The position numbers were made by a program, and so were the translations under genes. From Kwoniella bestiolae CBS 10118 (taxonomy: Eukaryota; Basidiomycota; Tremellomycetes; Tremellales; Cryptococcaceae), in the NCBI RefSeq assembly GCF_000512585.2, contig NC_089241.1:2170001-2234000 (forward strand): a stretch of DNA of 64,000 bases, written 5' to 3'. Positions 12,028 to 24,890 of the stretch are shown here, in pieces (positions within the stretch are counted from its first letter, which is position 1; every line of letters starts with the position of its first letter). The notes beneath the pieces are model-generated. The model did no database searches and was not told where the DNA came from. It was given only the letters and a program-made list of their open reading frames with translations.

Positions 12028-14063
12028 ATGACAAACTCACTCGTATCAGCCATAGATGGGGTCATCACATACCTAGCCAAATTGGTAGATACGCCCAAGA
12101 TCAATTACAAGGAGTTGGTCATTCTCTCCACTTGGCTTCAGACGGCCTTTGAAGTTTACATTTTGTGAGTGTCACTGATCCTATCACCAAGTTCAGTGAT
12201 CGGGCTATGCTTCTATCTTGACTTGTTTATCGATTTGAAGAGGTGCTCAAACTGACCTAAATCCTCAACACTTCAGACGACGTCAACTACCATGCTACGA
12301 GCGTCCTCTCCCGCCTCCAGCGCTGAAACAACACGTCTCAAAGGAGACGTTCACAAAGGCTCAGTCATACAGTAAAGACAAGACTAGATTCGCACTTGTC
12401 AAACTCGTCTTCGACCAATTCTTGGGATGGGGTCTCATCAAATTGGGGGCTTATGCTGGATTGTGGAAGTTTACTGGTGATTTGTTGAGTAAGGTCGGGA
12501 TTTCAAGTAGTAGGGTTGTAAGTTCTCTTTTGAGATTCCTTTGTACTCTCTCATCCAACTTCTATATATTTACGCTGTTCGTATTTACCCTTGTGCTGTG
12601 TAATAGACCACCCACTCATTAGCATGGATGACCATCCTCACGCTTATCTCCTCCCTCCCTGGTCTCCCTTGGTCATACTACCAGACTTTCGTATTAGAAC
12701 AGAAACACGGCTTCAACAAGTCCACTGTTAAATTGTGGATCGCAGATACCTTCAAGACTTATGCTCTTGCTGCTATCATTGGATTACCTGTCTTGGCTGG
12801 GTTCTTGAGGATCATCGATTGGGCAGGGAGGAGCTTTGTGCCTTGGTTGATGGTTTTCTTGTAAGCTTGCCCTTCATTTGGATCGTATCACATTGCCGGA
12901 AATTTTCAATGTTGTCAATAGGCTGACTGTATTCCTATGTTAGAATCGGTATTCAATTAACACTCCAAATCGTTTATCCAACGTTCAGTAGGTCCAACTG
13001 CCGTCTAAGCTTTGAATCTGAATCGTAGCTGATGTGATTTTGTTAACAGTCCAGCCACTCTTCAACAAGCTCGAACCTCTTCCTCAAGGTGAACTTCGAA
13101 CCAAAGTGGAAGAACTCGCTGGTCAACTTGGTTTCCCTCTCAAACACCTTTATGTGATTGATGGAAGTAAGAGATCGTCTCATTCCAATGCGTAAGTCTG
13201 CTCCAGAATTCAGCTGTAAGCCACAGGTGTGCCCAATGGCAACAGCTGACTTCTCCTTAACAGCTACTTCTATGGCCTTCCTTGGTCAAAACATATTGTC
13301 ATTTATGATACGCTTATCAAGGATAGTACTGTGGATGAGGTTGTTGCTGTTCTCGGTGAGCAGCTCCCCGACGGTACCTCGTCAATCGAGCTGACAACGG
13401 TCCGTACATAGGTCATGAACTCGGTCACTGGTACTATGGTAAGCTTATATATATATAGACATCCAGTCGACATGAGCTTATGCTTCCTTTGGTTCTCTAG
13501 CTCACCCCACCAAACTCCTCCTTGTCACCCAACTTCACCTCTTGTTGACCCTCACAATCTTCTCAATTTTCATCAACAACCAGTCCCTCTACTCCGCTTT
13601 CGGCTTTGACCCTTCCTTGGCTGTGACGAAACCTCAACCTATAGTCATTGGATTCATGCTATTTCAATTGGTGCTTGAACCTACCGATGCCTTTGTCAAG
13701 TTCTTGTTGAATGCTGAGACTAGACGAATGGAGTATCAAGCGGGTGAGTGTCGCCTCCACTCATGCTGTATTTTTAGGGACCGGACGTGAGAAGCATGAG
13801 CTGACAGGGTTTTGATATTATTTGCAGACGAATTCGCCGTTCAGCTCGACAAGAAATCGGACCTTTCTTCCGCATTGATCAAGTTACACATCACCAACTT
13901 GTCTTCGCCCCACAACGATTGGTTGTACTCCATGTATCACCATTCGCATCCTACCCTTCCTGAGAGGTTGAATGCTATGGATAACTACAAGGGTGAGAAG
14001 AGGTTGAAGTTGAAGGGAGTGCAAAAGGACGAGGTGGAAGATGAGGGCAAGAAGGATTTGTAG
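12028..14063 (+). CDS. STE24: CAAX prenyl protease 1 (Ste24 zinc metalloprotease)
   Basis: This is the multi-pass ER membrane protease that removes the -AAX tripeptide from prenylated proteins, in yeast including the a-factor pheromone precursor, and helps clear clogged translocons. It starts MTNSLVSAIDGVITYLAKLV. The exons carry successive hydrophobic segments and the family block PGLPWSYYQTFVLEQKHGFN. The zinc site is VVAVLGHELGHWYYAHPTKL (HExxH, about 13340-13500, split by an intron after HW), with the third ligand in ETRRMEYQADEFAV (13716-13832, also split by an intron). The block SKRSSHSNAYFYGLPWSKHI precedes the active site, as in Ste24. The C-terminus is short and charged (DEVEDEGKKDL). 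About eight introns are present. Complete, with all metal ligands. Confidence 0.94.
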
Positions 14064-14501
14064 TGTGTTCAGTCTGATGTAGCGACGGTTCGGGATGTGT
14101 GAAACGTCTTGTAGAGTAGAACGGGAGGCATGAGGATGAGTATCGTAGTGCATAATTATACGAAGCAAGCCATATGCATAAATGGACAATCATGATCATA
14201 TATATAGCTTTACATTGATGATGATCATTTTCGACCGAAATGAGCGAGTGGAGGTAAACATGACACAGCTAAGTAGTAGGATGATGATCGCGTCACCAAG
14301 ATGAGATGTGCTATCTCATCTCCTTTGATTCGCTATCTTGTCGATACCTCTTCTCAACATATAAGATATAAGACAATATCTTTAGCTGACTTCTACTCGG
14401 CACTCAATGATACCCAACTGATAACCAAATCTCACTCCAGGTATACTCCATCTTTCATCCTCATCCCCCTGAAACCTCAAGCGACGACCGATGCCCTCAA
14501 A
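14064..14501. other. STE24 3' region and PAN2 upstream region
   Basis: The two genes are tandem. An upstream ATG at 14491 opens only a four-codon frame (ATG CCC TCA AAA TGA) that overlaps the PAN2 start codon, so it would be a minimal overlapping upstream ORF if translated. Nothing else is evident. Confidence 0.4.
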
Positions 14502-17500
14502 ATGACCTACAACCCCCTCCATCTCCTAACCCTCCCACCAACCTCCATAGACCCCAAACCAATCTCCACCTCCCTAACCATCGACTCCTTCTCAGATACC
14601 CTCTGGCTCGGTACATCCTCTGGAAGCATCACAGCACTATGTACCCCCCTGACTCTCACGCGCAATGTCCAGTTCCCCGCTCATGGGTCGAAGCTCTCTT
14701 CTCACCCTCTCGGGGGGTACTTGAATCTGCCAGGTGGGATCAATATGAGTGTGAGGGAGCTGAGGGTCACTGATAGGGATGTTTGGAGTTTGACAGAGGG
14801 TGGGGTGTGTGGACGGAAGAGGGGTGGGGTGGTTAAGTGGAGTGTTGAGTGAGTGCGGTTACTTCTTGGTTGGATATGCGAAGGTCTCGCCTGGTTCAGG
14901 CAGGGGATGAAGTGGGATGTGATCGATATCGAAGGCAGACAGTAAGAATAATCTGAGGAGGAGCGGTCTTGGAGATGGATTGTATGGTCTCAAACGACTT
15001 GAGCTCCAAGCTGATATTCCCCCTCGCACCACAGCGACCCCTCCCGCTCCCTCCGCTCAATGACACCCAACCCCATCAACTCGCACGAAGTCATCGCAGG
15101 CGGAACCGGCCCACTGATAATAGCCAACACATCAAGAGGAGGAGATATAGTTCGTAAAGTCGATATACCCAATTCACCCATCGTAAAGCTCTCCCCCTCA
15201 TTATCGAGCAGATCAGTCTTATCTGCTTCGTTATCTGGTCAGATCAACTTGCTAGATCCGAGATTGGGGTTTAGATCTGTGAATACCGTTGTTGCCGTTC
15301 AGGCGCATACGGGGGGATTGAATGGGGCGGACGTACAGGGGAATTTGGTTTGTACGTGGGGATGGACGCATATGTGAGTGTGTGCTTTATCAGGTGCGAC
15401 AAGGGTAGAGTGGTCTGTTCGTGTAATCAGATCATACAAGCGAGATGACGCCTATGAGGTTTCGGTGCTCATCCCAATTCATTTGGGCCTCATACCCAAC
15501 TACTGGTGGGACCACGTACAACATGACTGACAACTAATCTCAACCTCACCCAACACAGGCAAGGACATCCCCTCCCCGACCCACTAGTCAAGATATACGA
15601 CATCCGAACTCTCCGCCCCCTCCCACCCATCTCATTCCCTGCCGGCCCAGCTTTCGCCTTACTGCACCCAACCGACCCATCTAAACTTGTCATTTCCTCC
15701 CAGCAGGGGATGTTACAATCCGTCGACATGTCCTCAGGAGCAGCAGGATCGATGTTCCAGCAACTCGACGTCAACTCATATGTGACTAGTATGGCATTAT
15801 CGCCCAGAGGAGATTATCTGGCGTTTGGAGATGCCGATGGGAATTTGCATCTTTGGACGGACCATGATACAGGTGAGGGTGCGCAGCTGGACGAGAATGG
15901 ACAGATGATATTGCCTACCTTTAATGGGTATGATGGGATTAAGCCTGAGTGGCCGGATCAGGCGGAGGCGCTGCCTCCTATCGTCTGGGAGGATACTACG
16001 TGAGTTGGAGCAATACATTGTGTTCCAATATCCAGACGGATCCATCATCTGGGAGGACTCCTACATGTTGAGTGTTACGATGGGTTCAACGAGCTGACAC
16101 ACATGGCTTTGACATGTAGCCCTCTGAGCCTCATCGGCATGCCATACTACTCCGAATCACTCTTATCGAACTTCCCTCCCGATCTATACGCTACAGATGC
16201 CTCACCATTCTTCAACCCTCCTACACCCATCCCCACGTCAGTCCTAAATACGATGAAGATGGTAGATTTCGTAGGGTATGCTACGACACCAAAGGAACTG
16301 AAGGGTAAACGATATGTCATCCCTTCACGTCCTGGGGCAAGCGGTGTGCACAAGAACAAGAATGGAAATGATAGGACTGGAGGCGCTTTGAGTGGTAGGA
16401 GGAATAGCGAACCTAGATTTAGGAGTGAGAAGGAAAAGTTGGAGAAGAAGAACAAGTCGTCTAAACGATCTAAGAAGAATGTGGACCAAGATGGGATGGA
16501 GGTTGATGATGGGGATGAACAAGTTGAAGATGATAATGTGCAGGAACAGGGGGAGATACCGAAATATTATAGGAAGGTGGAGATTAAGTATTCTAAGTTT
16601 GGCATAGAAGATTTCGATTTTGAGTGAGTTGAGTCGAACCATCCCCATCTACCCACTCTGTATGGACTCATACACAGACGTGATCACTGGCTTCTTTCTT
16701 GATTGGGGTGCTGAACAGTCAAGCTGATCCTGGGGCTGATGTATGTTGTAGATACTACAACCGAACCGCCTATTCAGGCTTGGAAACAGACATCCTCAAC
16801 TCATACACCAATTCGCTCCTCCAAGCTATCCATTATATCCAGCCTATACGAGCAGTCGCAACCGCCCATATATGTGTGGACTGCAAGAAAGAGCATTGTC
16901 TGCTGTGCGAAGCTGGGTTCTTGTTCAGGATGCTGGAAGATGCAAAGGGGAGGAACTGTCAGGCTAGTAATTTCTCGAGAGCATTCAGCGCGACTCCGCA
17001 AGGTGAGTTGTTGCTGTGTTTCCTGTATCATATGTTCCTTTGCTTTTCCAGTCTTGGATGCCCCTTCAAGGCATTACTGATTCTTCTTGTTTCGTTATAT
17101 GTTTTAGCCTCTGCTTTAGGACTGATGGACGATAATGAAAAATCAACGGCACCTTACGGATCATTGATACAGAACTTCAACCGATGGTTGTTATCCACTT
17201 TCAGTACTGAATCGATATTCGAGGGAGAAACGTTTGATCTGCGTATAAAGGATATACAAGACCTTTCATTGCAGTCGAGTTCATCGACTCCTTCAGCCAT
17301 AGATCAAGTTCTGGGTGTGGAGATAAAAACAACTAATACGTGTAGGAGTTGTGGGTTCGTCTCGGAGAGGGATACGACGTTGCATGCTGTTGATTTGATA
17401 TATCCTAAGAAGGTGAGTTGGATTTACTTGAGATTCACCTGATTCTGTATCTTCGTCGCCTGTTTGCCTATGAACATCGGAACTCATAGCAGAGAGTGAT

Positions 17501-19696
17501 AGATGCAAAATCGATTCAGCTGACATTCAATAATAATTAGACCACAACGCAACCGAAATTCAACGATGTCCTTAAATCCTCAATATTCCGCGAAAGCACC
17601 ACCAAAGCAGTATGCAGCAATTGCAAGTCCTTCGCTCCATTGGACTCGAAACGTACCCTCAATAGCGATAGAAATCAACTACCCCCCGTCCTGAGCGTAA
17701 ATGCCATGATGACGTCCTCTGATCTTTTCGAGGTTTGGAAGACTGATAATGGGAAATCGAAGGAGAGGTTTTTGGAACCGACAGTGCAGTTTGAGATGGA
17801 TGGCGATGGAGGAGGGAGGATCGAGTATGAGGTGAAGAGTTTGGTGGTTCAGATACAGGAAGATGAGGGGACGCCGGCGCATTTGGTTTCGTTCGTTAAG
17901 AGTGGGTGATGTGTTTCTCTGCTTTCTTTTCCTTTTCCCTTCCCTTTCTTTCAGCTTGAACTGAGGATCGACGAGCAGTTGGAATTCACTGACATCTTGA
18001 TATGTGTGTGCGGATAGTGTCAAACGACTCAACCTCTAATTGGATAATGTTCAATGATTTCCTCGTACGGTCCATCTCCGAAAAAGAAGTGTTCAATTTC
18101 CCAGATCAGTGGAAAGTCCCTTCTGTCATTATACTTCAAAGGGTCGATTCGTCAGATCTGCTGGATTTGAGTGGGTTGCCGAGGGAGGTCGATAAGAGTG
18201 TGTTGTTCAAGGATGTCTCGATTGCTTGGTGAGTTTGTCTATTCATGGGCCGATCACCTCCTCTATGTCTGCTATGGCCATATTTTGGGAATCTCTTCGA
18301 GGGGTGGTATAGGTGATCAAGCTGATCATATGTCCTCATGATATCGTAGGAATCGACGAAACGCCTTGATCAAGCATAAAGTACTTGACGAGATTGAATT
18401 ACCAAAACCTGGCACGCTGATAGCTATAGATGCGGAATTTGTGGCTTTGCAGCAGGTGAGTTTTGGTTTGTCCCAACTTCATATACCTCAATTCGAACCA
18501 GAGATCATGTTGAAGCATCATTGGCTGATTCTCTCGATTCTTGCCCGTTACTCACAACAGGAAGAAATGGAATTCCGATCAGACGGTACCAAGAACATCC
18601 TCCGACCGTCCCATATGTCTCTTGCAAGAGTTTCGGTCCTGAGAGGTGAAGGTGAAAAAGAGGGAATACCATTCATCGATGATTATATACATACTAGTGA
18701 GGCTGTTGTGGACTACCTGACGGAGTTTTCTGGGATCAAAGGTGAATACTATACGTTGTTCTCCATCTTACCTGATTAGAGTGGAATGGTGCTTACGAGT
18801 GTGTATGTTACATATATAGCTGGTGATTTGGATCCGAATAACTCGCCACATACGTTGGTTCCTCTCAAAGTGGCTTACAAGAAATTGAGATTATGTGGGT
18901 TGTCTCTTTCCATGTGGTGGTACCGATGTATTGATGGCTTATGCTGATGGTTGTCGTAGTGGTCGATCTGGGATGTATATTTATAGGTCATGGATTGTCC
19001 AAAGATTTCAGAACGATAAGTGAGTGAAATTACCTATTAGATGTAGCTTTCCGGTATTGAAATGGTAGCTTATGTTCCATCACTCGATCTAGACATCTTC
19101 ATACCCCCCTCTCAAGTAATGGATACAGTCAACATCTTCACCATCCCAGGTCGACACCGGAAATTATCACTCAAATTCCTGGCTTGGTTCCTTCTGAAAA
19201 AAGATATTCAAACACACACGCACGATTCGATCGAAGATTCTAAATTCGCGTTGTTGCTTTACAAGTTGTGGAGGGAGTATGAAGATAGGGGGGACGAAGA
19301 TGGTTTTGAGGGGTTGATGAATGATGTGTTTACTGAGGGGTTCAAGACTGTAAGTTGTTCTTCTTACTATGTACTTCAAAAGGGATCGTTGTCATTCAGC
19401 TGGTTACCACCTGAAGATAAAGATGCCAATGATATGACCGCGAACTGATCATCTTGAATCGTTGATCTGCATAGAACTTCAAACCTCCAACTGATCGTCC
19501 ACCGTCACCGAACGCTTTCCCACCTCTACGCGCACCGCAGATAACGGGCAAACAACCCAAATCTAGAAAAGGATCTAATAAGAATAATAACAATAACAAT
19601 AATCAGTCGAATTGGAATTCTGAGAGTGGGGGTAGTACGAGTGGAAGTGCCGGTGGTGGGGGTAGGGGAAGAGGTAAATCTTCGAGGCAGTGGTAG
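14502..19696 (+). CDS. PAN2: PAN2, catalytic subunit of the Pan2-Pan3 poly(A) nuclease
   Basis: It shortens mRNA poly(A) tails with Pan3. The start MTYNPLHLLTLPPTSIDPKP is the family-like N-terminus; the frame is open further upstream but that part lacks similarity. The N-terminal half is WD40-like (GTSSGSITAL, LSPRGDYLAFGDADGNLHLW), followed by a Lys-rich linker (about 16330-16500). The ubiquitin-hydrolase-like domain has GLETDILNSYTNSLLQAIHY where active proteases have a catalytic Cys, so it is a pseudo-enzyme, as expected for Pan2; a Cys-rich segment (CVDCKKEHCLLCEAG) follows. The DEDD exonuclease residues are present: IAIDAEFVALQ (18419-18453), IFIGHGLSKDFRTI, and HDSIEDSKFALLLYKLW. The C-terminal tail is Asn/Gly/Arg-rich, ending GRGKSSRQW. 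More than ten introns lie in the gene. All four acidic catalytic residues are intact. Confidence 0.94.
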
Positions 19697-20902
19697 GTGC
19701 CGTCGTCCACTATTACTCATGGTGATGAGGTCATATGCATGTGGGGGCGATATGTCGGTTTGTAGGATTAGTATGTCTGAATCTAGAGTTCATGTTTGTA
19801 TGCATTTAAGAATCGACCTTCGACCTATGTCATGGTTGAAGTACTACCGAACGGACGCTCGCACCGAAGTTGTTCCGAGCACGGGGCCATCCTTGCTCAT
19901 AATGACCATCTAACCTCACTCTTCGGCATTGATGATACTCGTACCCCACTCCTCGCCAAGAAAACCGCAGTCATCCCCCACAGACTGCCGTTGACCATCT
20001 GCTTGCTGTTGCATACTGTAGATACGTCGGAACAAATGAGATTCCAAGCATTTTTGCATTATTATTCGCATCTACATCCCCGTCTGACTGCGCAACGGCG
20101 ACCATTATCGTTGTTGTGATTTGCGCATGTGTTGTTGCCTATAAATGGGATTACGCCACCTACGTACGCACGTACCTCTTTCTATTCTGCAATAGATCTA
20201 CCGTAGCGCGTTGTTGTTATGTTTGGGTGTTGGGTGGTTGGGTGTAATGTGTTACCCGGAATCAACCATGCGCAGTCATTTCATACAGTGAGGTGCTGCG
20301 GAATGGGATGTTTTTTACCCTGAATATGGGTGTATGTCCTGATCCCTTTCATGGTTTAAGCGAAGCAGAGTGAGAGAGGGATAACCCTGTTCCTGTGAAC
20401 TGTAATAGGGTATTAGGAATAGGTAAAGGGAGTATGTAATGGTTTTGTAATGACCCTACTAATCCCGTATAGCATTTTGTTGTTTCTCAATTCTCATTTT
20501 TTGCAACGTTTCGACAACAGCCTTTTGGATTCCATCCTATTCTGATTCAATCACCTTGAATACGTTAGTTATAGATCTTCGTTCTGCATAGCATAGCATA
20601 GCATTTCATTTCACCTTACCTCGCTTCTACTCTATCCTATTCTATTCCTGGCTTGATTTATCACTTTAAACGTAAAACGAAAGGAGGGGAGTCTGCAACT
20701 CGGTCCGACTGTAACCTTAGTCTGATAGGGAAGGGGCCATTTTTAGATCTTGGTCTCAGTGACAAGGTGAGGTGAAACCACAACGTGCAACCTGAATGAA
20801 GAGAGAGAGAGAGATTGGAAAGTACAGTATGGAAAAACAATCACAATCACAATCATAATCACAATTACCATTCAATCGATTATCACTATTACTCTTGGAA
20901 AT
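19697..20902. other. 1.2 kb intergenic region upstream of the glycosyltransferase gene
   Basis: No gene is recognised. Simple-sequence patches are visible: GCATA repeats (about 20589-20605), a GA run (about 20800-20813) and CAATCA repeats (about 20839-20870) directly before the start codon. The position suggests a long promoter and 5' leader for the next gene. Confidence 0.4.
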
Positions 20903-23900
20903 ATGATTCAAAGTAGTACCAACATAATCAAAAACAACAATATTATATCTAGTAATACCAGCAACAATAACAGCAACAGCAACAGCAACAGCGAATCCAT
21001 TTCATTACCAACTTCAACCTCACCCACAGATGATATAACGAAAAAAACGAAAACATTGGGACATCAGGCTAATATACCAGCTGGAATCACAATCATCCCG
21101 CCCTCGCCTTCCAACTCTTTCCATCCTTCCTCACTCTCCCCTCAACCTATTGCTGGACCCTCGAAACCACGGTCACCGCTTGGTACTGGTTCTGGTCCTT
21201 CATCGACATATCAAGGCGCAGCAGCAATAACGACACCAACGGGTACAGGTTTGGATCACAGTAGCGGTAACGGTGACCGAGATTATTTCTCAATCACAAC
21301 ATCGCAACAGCCTTTCCATTCCTCCTCGACGACAGGTAAAACACGCCTTTCATCTTCCCCTTCCTCTTCACCCTCCAAAAGTCATAAACACCTGCGACCT
21401 CAGACTATAACGCGATCACAGTCCCATCATTTTCAACGCAATCCTCATCCTAATCTTGATCCTCACCATCAAGATAAAAACGGCACCATTCACTCCATAA
21501 CAGATAAGAAACACCCTCACCCGCTCAAGCGGTTGTCTATAGACGAGACTTATAATAATATATCAACAAATAATCATAATAATCAAGATTCGTATTCTAG
21601 TAGAACGACTGGATCGGACGTTCATACACCGACTCAAGAGTACGGTAACAACCATATAACAAGACGAAGACCTTCTCTATCCACTCCAACAGCCTCCAAC
21701 CCATATACATCTCCTAGAAGCAGACAATCAAGTTTACTCAAGTCGCCTCCATCCGTGCCAGCCTCTTCATCCGCTTTAGGTTGGTTGACTGGCAATAGGC
21801 TGACGCTGCCTCCGATAAGTAACAAGCATTCTAAATCTGACGACGAACGAGAGGAAATCGAGGAAGAGGACTCGGAAGATCAGCAGAGAACCGTCAGGAA
21901 GCCAAGACAGATAAACAGGGATTGGAGAATGACAAATAGTGGAACACCAAAATATGGTGAATCGTCTTCATCTGGATCAACATCGACTTCGACACCTTTT
22001 ATAAGTATGACCCCTCCTTGTGCCAGTGGGGAAGGATCGATGTCACCTCCTTTGCCGATACATAATTATGGCTATAACACCAATACCTCTCCACCTAGAA
22101 CATCAATCTTACCCTCCCAAGCACCGTTGGCGTCCCCCTCAAATCTTCAACCTCTCCCCCAAGACCCATATAACATCTTACCATTATCTCTACCGTCCTC
22201 ACCATTCGTCTCTCCCAGTCCATCGCGCGCTCCTACACCGCACCAATCGCCTCATCCATCTCTACAGGACTTGGCGGCGGAGTACGCTGCTTCTGCCGCT
22301 GCGGCTGCTGCCGTCCAATCCCAACCCAGTGGGTCTGGATCCAGTCCCCGAACGTCCATTTCGACGTCGAGCTCGAGGTATGGCTGGACAACTGGTAGAT
22401 CCGATTCGAGATCATCCGAAGAAGACGACTACATCCCTCCCCTTTCACCTATCACTACCTCCCACTCGCATAGACCGACCATCTCTATCCCCAGATCAGG
22501 ATGGTGGCAACGCACATTATCGCGAACAAATCAAAGTGATATTTCCGTATCGCCCAAGATCAGCTTCGACTCGTCGAGTAATAGGATAATACGCTTCCCC
22601 GTACCAAACGTCAGCGGAAGTAAATTCGTTCCTACTGGAACGAGGAATTGGGGATGGCTGTTTGGTTTACTATCTTCGAATAATAATAATGCTCAAGATA
22701 ATGGGAATAATGGGATAACGATCAATAGGAAGAACAGTATTTCGGCGAAAAGTAGGAATAGGGAGAGGGATAGGTTGATGTCTGGGCACCATCATAGTAG
22801 GTCGAACGGTGGTTTGACGCATGGTAGAAGGAAGAGTTTGGGTCCGAATCAGAAAGTGCTGGGATCGAAATGGTTGGCGAGGGTTATGGTTTTCGTACCT
22901 ACTGAACCTTGGAGTATTGTGAGTGTGTTCCAACTTTTAATGGACAACCATATTAGTTATTAGTTCGCTGATGTTTTTTGGTTTTATGGTATTTTTAGAG
23001 TTTATTCCTATTATTCTTCGCTGCTTTCGCTGTGACCCTCACATTCACGCTCAAACATATTCTCAACCCGGATAAAGAACCCCTACCATGGCGACAATAC
23101 TGTACATCCAACTACCCCACCTTATACTCCCTCCAGGATCCCTCATTACCTTCCCCACATATCAATTCCGAGGTCAACTCCAACCCCTCATTTCCCTCTT
23201 CGGCACACATCGAATCAGTCCCTTTCAACTCTTTCGCTCCCACTTCGTCGAAACCTCTGACCCTGATGCCTCTCACCCCCCAGCATCCAGCTTGGCCATA
23301 CCACCCTCATCTCAATCCACCTCAAATATCTTCAAACAACTCCGTCTCCAACATGGACTTCGACTTGAACCCTGTTGGAGTGCTTATAGGGGTGTTCACG
23401 ACTGATGCTGGAGTTGAGAGACGACATATGATAAGGCAGAGTTATGCTTCGCATTGGCGTTCAAGAAGAGAGGGAACGGAGGGAGTGAGAATTAGGTTTG
23501 TTATGGGTAGACCGAGGAAGAGGTTTGAGAAGGCTGTTCAACTTGAGATGGAGGGTGAGTGACTGGTCCCCTTTTCTTACATTTATCAATCTCTCGAATT
23601 GCTTGACTGTATTGATTTGATTCGGAACCGATGTTGATGATGATTGTAACAGCTTTCAACGATATCTTGCTTCTGGACATGGACGAAAATATGAATAGCG
23701 GCAAAACCCATGCCTTCTTCTCATGGGCTGCTGAAAATGCTACGGTTCCTGAATGGGAATACCCAAGTGACCAATCGCCCGTATGGAAGAGCGAGAGGAA
23801 ACCTGATTATGTGGTTAAAGCGGATGAAGATAGTTTCATCATGCTTGGTGAGCTGGAGAAGAAGTTGAGGGTCGCTCCCAGGTCGAAAGCTTTCTGGGGA

Positions 23901-24890
23901 TGTGAGTGGTCTCTAATCATCTGGCGGGATGAGGTTGCTGACGTTCATTCGGTTGGCCTTTTTTAGACCTCGTCAAGAACACTTTTATGGCTGGTGAATG
24001 CTATGCCCTCTCTTTCGACCTGGTTCAATACATCCACGCTTCTCCTGCTTTGCGAACTTTGACTAGAGGGAAGGAAGATAAGCTCGTGGCCAAGTGGATG
24101 AACATGCATCCTGAGAGGGAACAGATCGTATGGATGACGGAGAGGTGTTGGATCTATGATCATCCTAAGGCCGGTACTGTGTGAGTGTTTCAGATCACAT
24201 CAACAGTGGCAGTAGAAGTAAATTTGGTAATGTACTAATGCGATGTTTTGCCTTCACAGCTACTCCCACGGATTCCTCTTCCCATCTACAGTCGCTCAAG
24301 TCCGAATGGAAAACTCCACTGGGCTCTCGGCGTCTACCCTAGCTCTCAGGGGAGGTATCGAATCTGCCAATTCTTATTCTAGCGTCAGCAGATTCGGTGT
24401 TGCCTACCGCCCCTTGTCGAACGATATGACAGTACCTCAACAGGTCGAGGCGTTGATTGAAGGATCGACCTTATCCCTCTTACGCGATGCGGTATCTCCT
24501 TCTTCCTCTTCTTCGAATGATCAGAAACATCAACAAGCATTTAGCAAGACCTCTAGTAATGAGAATATGAAAGAACGAATCAACCGTGCTTATACCTCCA
24601 GACCATCGAGGAGGGAACGATTCATGGGTGATGAGTCTGAAGGAGGAGGTACGGTGGTAGTGCATTTTATAAAGAAGAACGAGTGGTTCGTGGAAACTAT
24701 GATTGCGCTGCTGGGGGGTGGGTCGGACGAGGATGATGCGGATGTTTGGCATCGGGGCGTGTCGGCGGGACTGGGCGCGCTGGAAAGGAGGAAGGGGAGG
24801 GTGGTGCCTAAACATGGTGGTGAGAGTGTTATTGGAGGAGAGGGAGAGGAAGAGGAGGGAGTGAGATTGAGGAAAGGTGATGGGTTGTAG
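20903..24890 (+). CDS. GT31-like type II membrane glycosyltransferase with long cytosolic N-terminus
   Basis: The first exon encodes about 670 residues of Ser/Asn/Pro-rich, low-complexity sequence starting MIQSSTNIIKNNNIISSNTS. After an intron (about 22920-22998) comes the only clear membrane segment, SLFLLFFAAFAVTLTFTLKH, giving an N-in/C-out type II topology typical of Golgi transferases. The lumenal part has VLIGVFTTDAGVERRHMIRQ, which matches the start of the beta-1,3-galactosyltransferase family (R-R-x-x-I-R), and KPDYVVKADEDSFIMLGELE, where DED takes the place of the metal-binding DxD. MAGECYALSFDLVQYI and CWIYDHPKAGTVYSHGFLFP follow. Donor sugar and acceptor cannot be told. In the Cryptococcus group such enzymes could serve capsule or glycoprotein synthesis (inference). 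Confidence 0.82.
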
